Shown here piece after piece: positions 22,259 to 24,864 of a stretch of DNA of 24,864 bases. Within the stretch, counting starts at the first letter, position 1, and each line of letters begins with the position of its first letter. The position numbers were made by a program, and so were the translations under genes. The notes beneath the pieces are model-generated. The model saw only the letters and a list, made by a program, of their open reading frames with translations, was not told the DNA's origin and did no database searches. The stretch comes from Verrucomicrobiota bacterium (lineage in GTDB: Bacteria; Verrucomicrobiota; Verrucomicrobiia; Limisphaerales; JAHEOI01): assembly GCA_018610125.1 (NCBI GenBank), contig JAHEOI010000025.1:1-24864 (forward strand), read 5' to 3'.

Positions 22259-24864
22259 TCATCGGTAATCCCGCGGATCGACTGAGAGCGTTAACCCTTC
22301 AACCGGATTTCCATCTTGGTCGGTAAAGCGAAGGGCGCCTTGCCATCCGGCCCCCGCATTCAAAACCTTGAATACCACCACGTTGATTCCCGCATTAAGC
22401 GTAATACCGGGCACCGTGTCATCATCAATCCTGAGTGCCCGCATCCCAAAATATTGGTAAATTTCTTTTCCGTTGATGAACACGCGAGCGCAATCATCAC
22501 TCCCTACCTTCATGTTCACGTTTCTTTTCCGTTCACTCAAGTCAATGTAGCAGACCGCATACCCCGCGCTTGCAGCATAGGAGCCATTGAGGAACGCATT
22601 GAAGTCCAAGACCCCGTCCTCAAAATACGCCTCTTCGAAAATTAGGGATCCCTCCTCCACCCCCTCCACAGCGTAGCGCTCTCCAGGCAGTGGTTTGATA
22701 CGAGCCTGTCCTTCGATTTGTTCCTTTTTTTGCCACCACGCGTGGCGATCGAGAGGAATGGGGGCGATTACATACCACGATTGGATCAGCCCATCTTTAC
22801 GCCTTTGGAGCTCTTTTTGCCGTTCCTCTTCCTCTTCCACCGATTTTTTTTCCTCAGCCAAGCCGTTGCGCATCGCTTCGTCCGCCGCCGCCCAGGTGGC
22901 GACCTCTTTTTGGGAGGCTGCTTTCCAGACGCGGACCTTTCCGTTGACATCACCACTGACGATTCGAGTGCCATCCGAAGAGAAGCTTACCGAGCGCACC
23001 GGCCTCGTATGACCAGGGAGGCGAAGCATTTGCCGTCCGTTAGTCGAATCCCAGATCTCCACGTTCCCTCTGAAATGACCTGTAGCGATCCGCTGTCCGT
23101 CCGGAGATACCGCCGCCGCAAAGGTCTGCCCTGCGCTGCTCTCGAGTTCGAGGATCGCGTCGCCGGTCGCCGTGTCCCAAACTTTCGCGGTGTAACTTAT
23201 GTCAGTCGTCAATAAACGATCGCCGCAAGGGAAGAATTCCAGCTCGTAAACGTCGGTATCACGATCGTTTAACGATGATATTTCGCGGCCGCTTTTCGCG
23301 CTCCACAAGCTTACATGCCGATTCTTGTCTAAAACCGCCAACACCTCGCCGTTTGGCGATAAGTCCATGTCAATAATCCTTCGTTTAACTTGTATGGTCG
23401 AAACACGATTGCCATTTTTCGCATCCCAAACGCCGATGGTTTCGTCAACACTTCCGGTGTAAAACGTTTGACCATCCGGCGAATACTTGACCGCTTTGAT
23501 TTCGTCGTCATGGTCGCACGACAAGAGCAGCGTCCCGCTGGAGGTGGCCCAGACACGGGCGGTAATATCCCCGGAAACCGTCACGATGGTGCGTCCATCC
23601 GGAGAGTAGTCCAGATCCCAAATCAAATTCTTATTCTGCAGGCACTGTAGCAATTCCCCGCTACTGGCATCCCAGATTTTGACGACGGTATGCCGGTTCC
23701 CGCTAGTTGCGATGTATTTCTTATCAGGGGAAAAAAGGCTGCGCGTCACCCTTCCTTCGTAGTCAATATGGGAAAAACTGGTTTGCCGGGCTCGATCCCA
23801 AAGCCTTAATTCCCCGTTTTTATAACCGCACACAATGTGACGGCCGTCGGGAGAGAAGGCACCGCTTGGCCACGGGATACCTTTTGCGGTATAGAGTGTC
23901 CGCCTGGTGTTTAAATCCCACACCTCAAGCCTGCCATCGAGATAACCGGTCAGGATTTGATCGCCCGAAGATGGCAGGTCAAGGAAGAGTATCTCGAATT
24001 GATTGTTGTCTTGCCTTTCGAATTCTTTCTCGCCGGTCTCAACGTCCCACACGCTGAGACTCCGGTCACCTCCGCTTAGGATCTTGTCGCCCTCTCCATT
24101 AAAGATACAGGTGTAAATGGGGCCCTCATGTGCTTTGAGTTCGTGTTTCTTCCGAAACGTTTTGGCATCCCAAAGGTTGATGACACCATCTGCCCCAGCG
24201 CTGAGGATCTTCGTGCCATCGGGCGAGAAGGCAACCGAACTGATCCAATGGTCCGTCTTGGCGGAACCTATCTGGGTTGCTGAGGCTACGTCCCAAACCT
24301 TCACGCTGAAGTCGCCTCCTCCAGAAACCAGGCGTCGACCATCGGGGGAAAAGTCGAGCGTGCGCACGGGGCTGATATGATCATGCATCACGCGGATTTG
24401 CTCACCGGTAGTGATTTTCCAAAGACGGACTGTTGTGTCCTCTCCCGTCGAGGCAAGCCATTTGCCATCAGGCGAGAACTCCAGGTCAGACACGGTGTCG
24501 ACATGGCTTGAGAACCTCCTCAATCGTTCCCCGCTCTCTGCTTCCCAAAGGTCGATGTTCTGACCGCTCGCACTAGCGATAAACTTTCCGTCAGGGCTAT
24601 AGGCGGTTGCGGTTATCTCCTGGGCATATTGGATCAGGGTCTTGAACGTTCCCCGGTGGAGCTGCTTCCAGTAAAACCATTCGAAGCCCCGCTCTTGATA
24701 ATCTTGAGTGGCGGTGAGGATGCCCTTTAGTCGCTGCGGATCGCCGTTGTCCCACGCAGCCCGAGCCAAAAGCATTTGGGCTGAGTAAGCGTTTGCTTCG
24801 GCTTCTTTCTGCTTCTGCTCAGCCCGATCCCGCTGAATGAGGGCTTGAGCCCGTTCTTTCGCGG
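22259..24864 (-). CDS. Large WD40-repeat protein, N-terminus beyond window
   Basis: The frame is open from the window edge, so the ATG at 24775 is internal and at least 867 residues are present. It begins with a coiled-coil-like linker (RAQALIQRDRAEQKQKEAEA), then MLLARAAWDNGDPQRLKGIL and ERGFEWFYWKQLH, as in the linkers between Ser/Thr kinases and WD40 domains in Planctomycetota and relatives. I count 14 WD40 repeats, most with SPDG and a closing LWD or VWD, enough for two seven-bladed propellers. Then come an acidic/basic coiled coil (EEKKSVEEEEERQKELQRRK) and a C-terminal beta-rich domain with WYVIAPIPL, CARVFINGKEIYQY and GINVVVFKVLNAGAGWQG, like galactose-binding-type modules. A kinase at the unseen N-terminus is plausible but not shown. 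Confidence 0.88.
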   Translation of the reverse strand, partial: AKERAQALIQRDRAEQKQKEAEANAYSAQMLLARAAWDNGDPQRLKGILTATQDYQERGFEWFYWKQLHRGTFKTLIQYAQEITATAYSPDGKFIASASGQNIDLWEAESGERLRRFSSHVDTVSDLEFSPDGKWLASTGEDTTVRLWKITTGEQIRVMHDHISPVRTLDFSPDGRRLVSGGGDFSVKVWDVASATQIGSAKTDHWISSVAFSPDGTKILSAGADGVINLWDAKTFRKKHELKAHEGPIYTCIFNGEGDKILSGGDRSLSVWDVETGEKEFERQDNNQFEILFLDLPSSGDQILTGYLDGRLEVWDLNTRRTLYTAKGIPWPSGAFSPDGRHIVCGYKNGELRLWDRARQTSFSHIDYEGRVTRSLFSPDKKYIATSGNRHTVVKIWDASSGELLQCLQNKNLIWDLDYSPDGRTIVTVSGDITARVWATSSGTLLLSCDHDDEIKAVKYSPDGQTFYTGSVDETIGVWDAKNGNRVSTIQVKRRIIDMDLSPNGEVLAVLDKNRHVSLWSAKSGREISSLNDRDTDVYELEFFPCGDRLLTTDISYTAKVWDTATGDAILELESSAGQTFAAAVSPDGQRIATGHFRGNVEIWDSTNGRQMLRLPGHTRPVRSVSFSSDGTRIVSGDVNGKVRVWKAASQKEVATWAAADEAMRNGLAEEKKSVEEEEERQKELQRRKDGLIQSWYVIAPIPLDRHAWWQKKEQIEGQARIKPLPGERYAVEGVEEGSLIFEEAYFEDGVLDFNAFLNGSYAASAGYAVCYIDLSERKRNVNMKVGSDDCARVFINGKEIYQYFGMRALRIDDDTVPGITLNAGINVVVFKVLNAGAGWQGALRFTDQDGNPVEGLTLSVDPRDYR

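Noticed and set aside
24775..24775. ATG at 24775 as the true start of the WD40 protein
   Set aside because: The frame is open and coiled-coil-like up to the window edge, and the preceding residues fit known linkers of this protein type.
1..24864. CRISPR arrays, rRNA genes or intact insertion sequences
   Set aside because: No regularly spaced repeats, rRNA-like stretches or transposase motifs were seen on either strand.

Overview
The window is 24.9 kb of bacterial chromosome of moderately high GC, with ordinary core metabolism on the left and a decayed mobile region on the right. I infer a member of the Planctomycetota-Verrucomicrobiota-Chlamydiota group, most likely Verrucomicrobiota. Three things suggest this: the large WD40 protein whose N-terminal linker resembles the kinase-associated WD40 proteins common in that group; the style of the integrase remnant, which I recall from verrucomicrobial genomes; and the overall gene content. 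This is judged from memory of families, not from a search.

Left part (1-6781). A glycine dehydrogenase gene (gcvP) runs leftward off the window edge from a recognisable sigma70-type promoter. Divergent from it is a rightward series: a site-2-protease-like M50 membrane peptidase, two adjacent and clearly paralogous thymidylate-kinase-like P-loop proteins (the second with Arg in place of the P-loop Lys), a ROK-family sugar kinase, and a Ppx/GppA phosphatase. The last four may form a nucleotide/sugar/polyphosphate module; that link is inference.

Central part (6929-14329). A succinate-semialdehyde dehydrogenase gene points left. Divergent from it is the 2-oxoglutarate dehydrogenase complex: E1 (sucA), E2 (sucB) and E3 (lpd). 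sucB and lpd overlap by 4 bases, but sucA and sucB are separated by an unusual 439-base gap containing a 15-bp inverted repeat. Together these genes feed succinyl-CoA and succinate into the TCA cycle.

Next part (14330-17852). A SAM-dependent methyltransferase, probably acting on lipid or quinone, carries a 64-residue lysine/alanine-rich histone-H1-like tail. It is followed by an M48 (Ste24-like) membrane protease, a small TPR protein and a tRNA-Cys(GCA) gene with its own promoter. A short dispersed intergenic repeat recurs around 5.7, 14.6 and 17.0-17.2 kb, and in two places it supplies the stop codon of the preceding gene.

Right part (17853-22258). Directly downstream of tRNA-Cys lies a degenerate integrated element: a 20-bp perfect palindrome, a gutted tyrosine recombinase, a frameshifted coiled-coil gene and other broken fragments. 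It also holds an apparently intact GNAT acetyltransferase and a roughly 535-codon conserved gene broken by a frameshift. The window ends inside a leftward gene for a protein with 14 WD40 repeats (two predicted propellers) and a C-terminal beta-rich domain; its N-terminus lies beyond the edge. No CRISPR array, intact insertion sequence or rRNA was seen.
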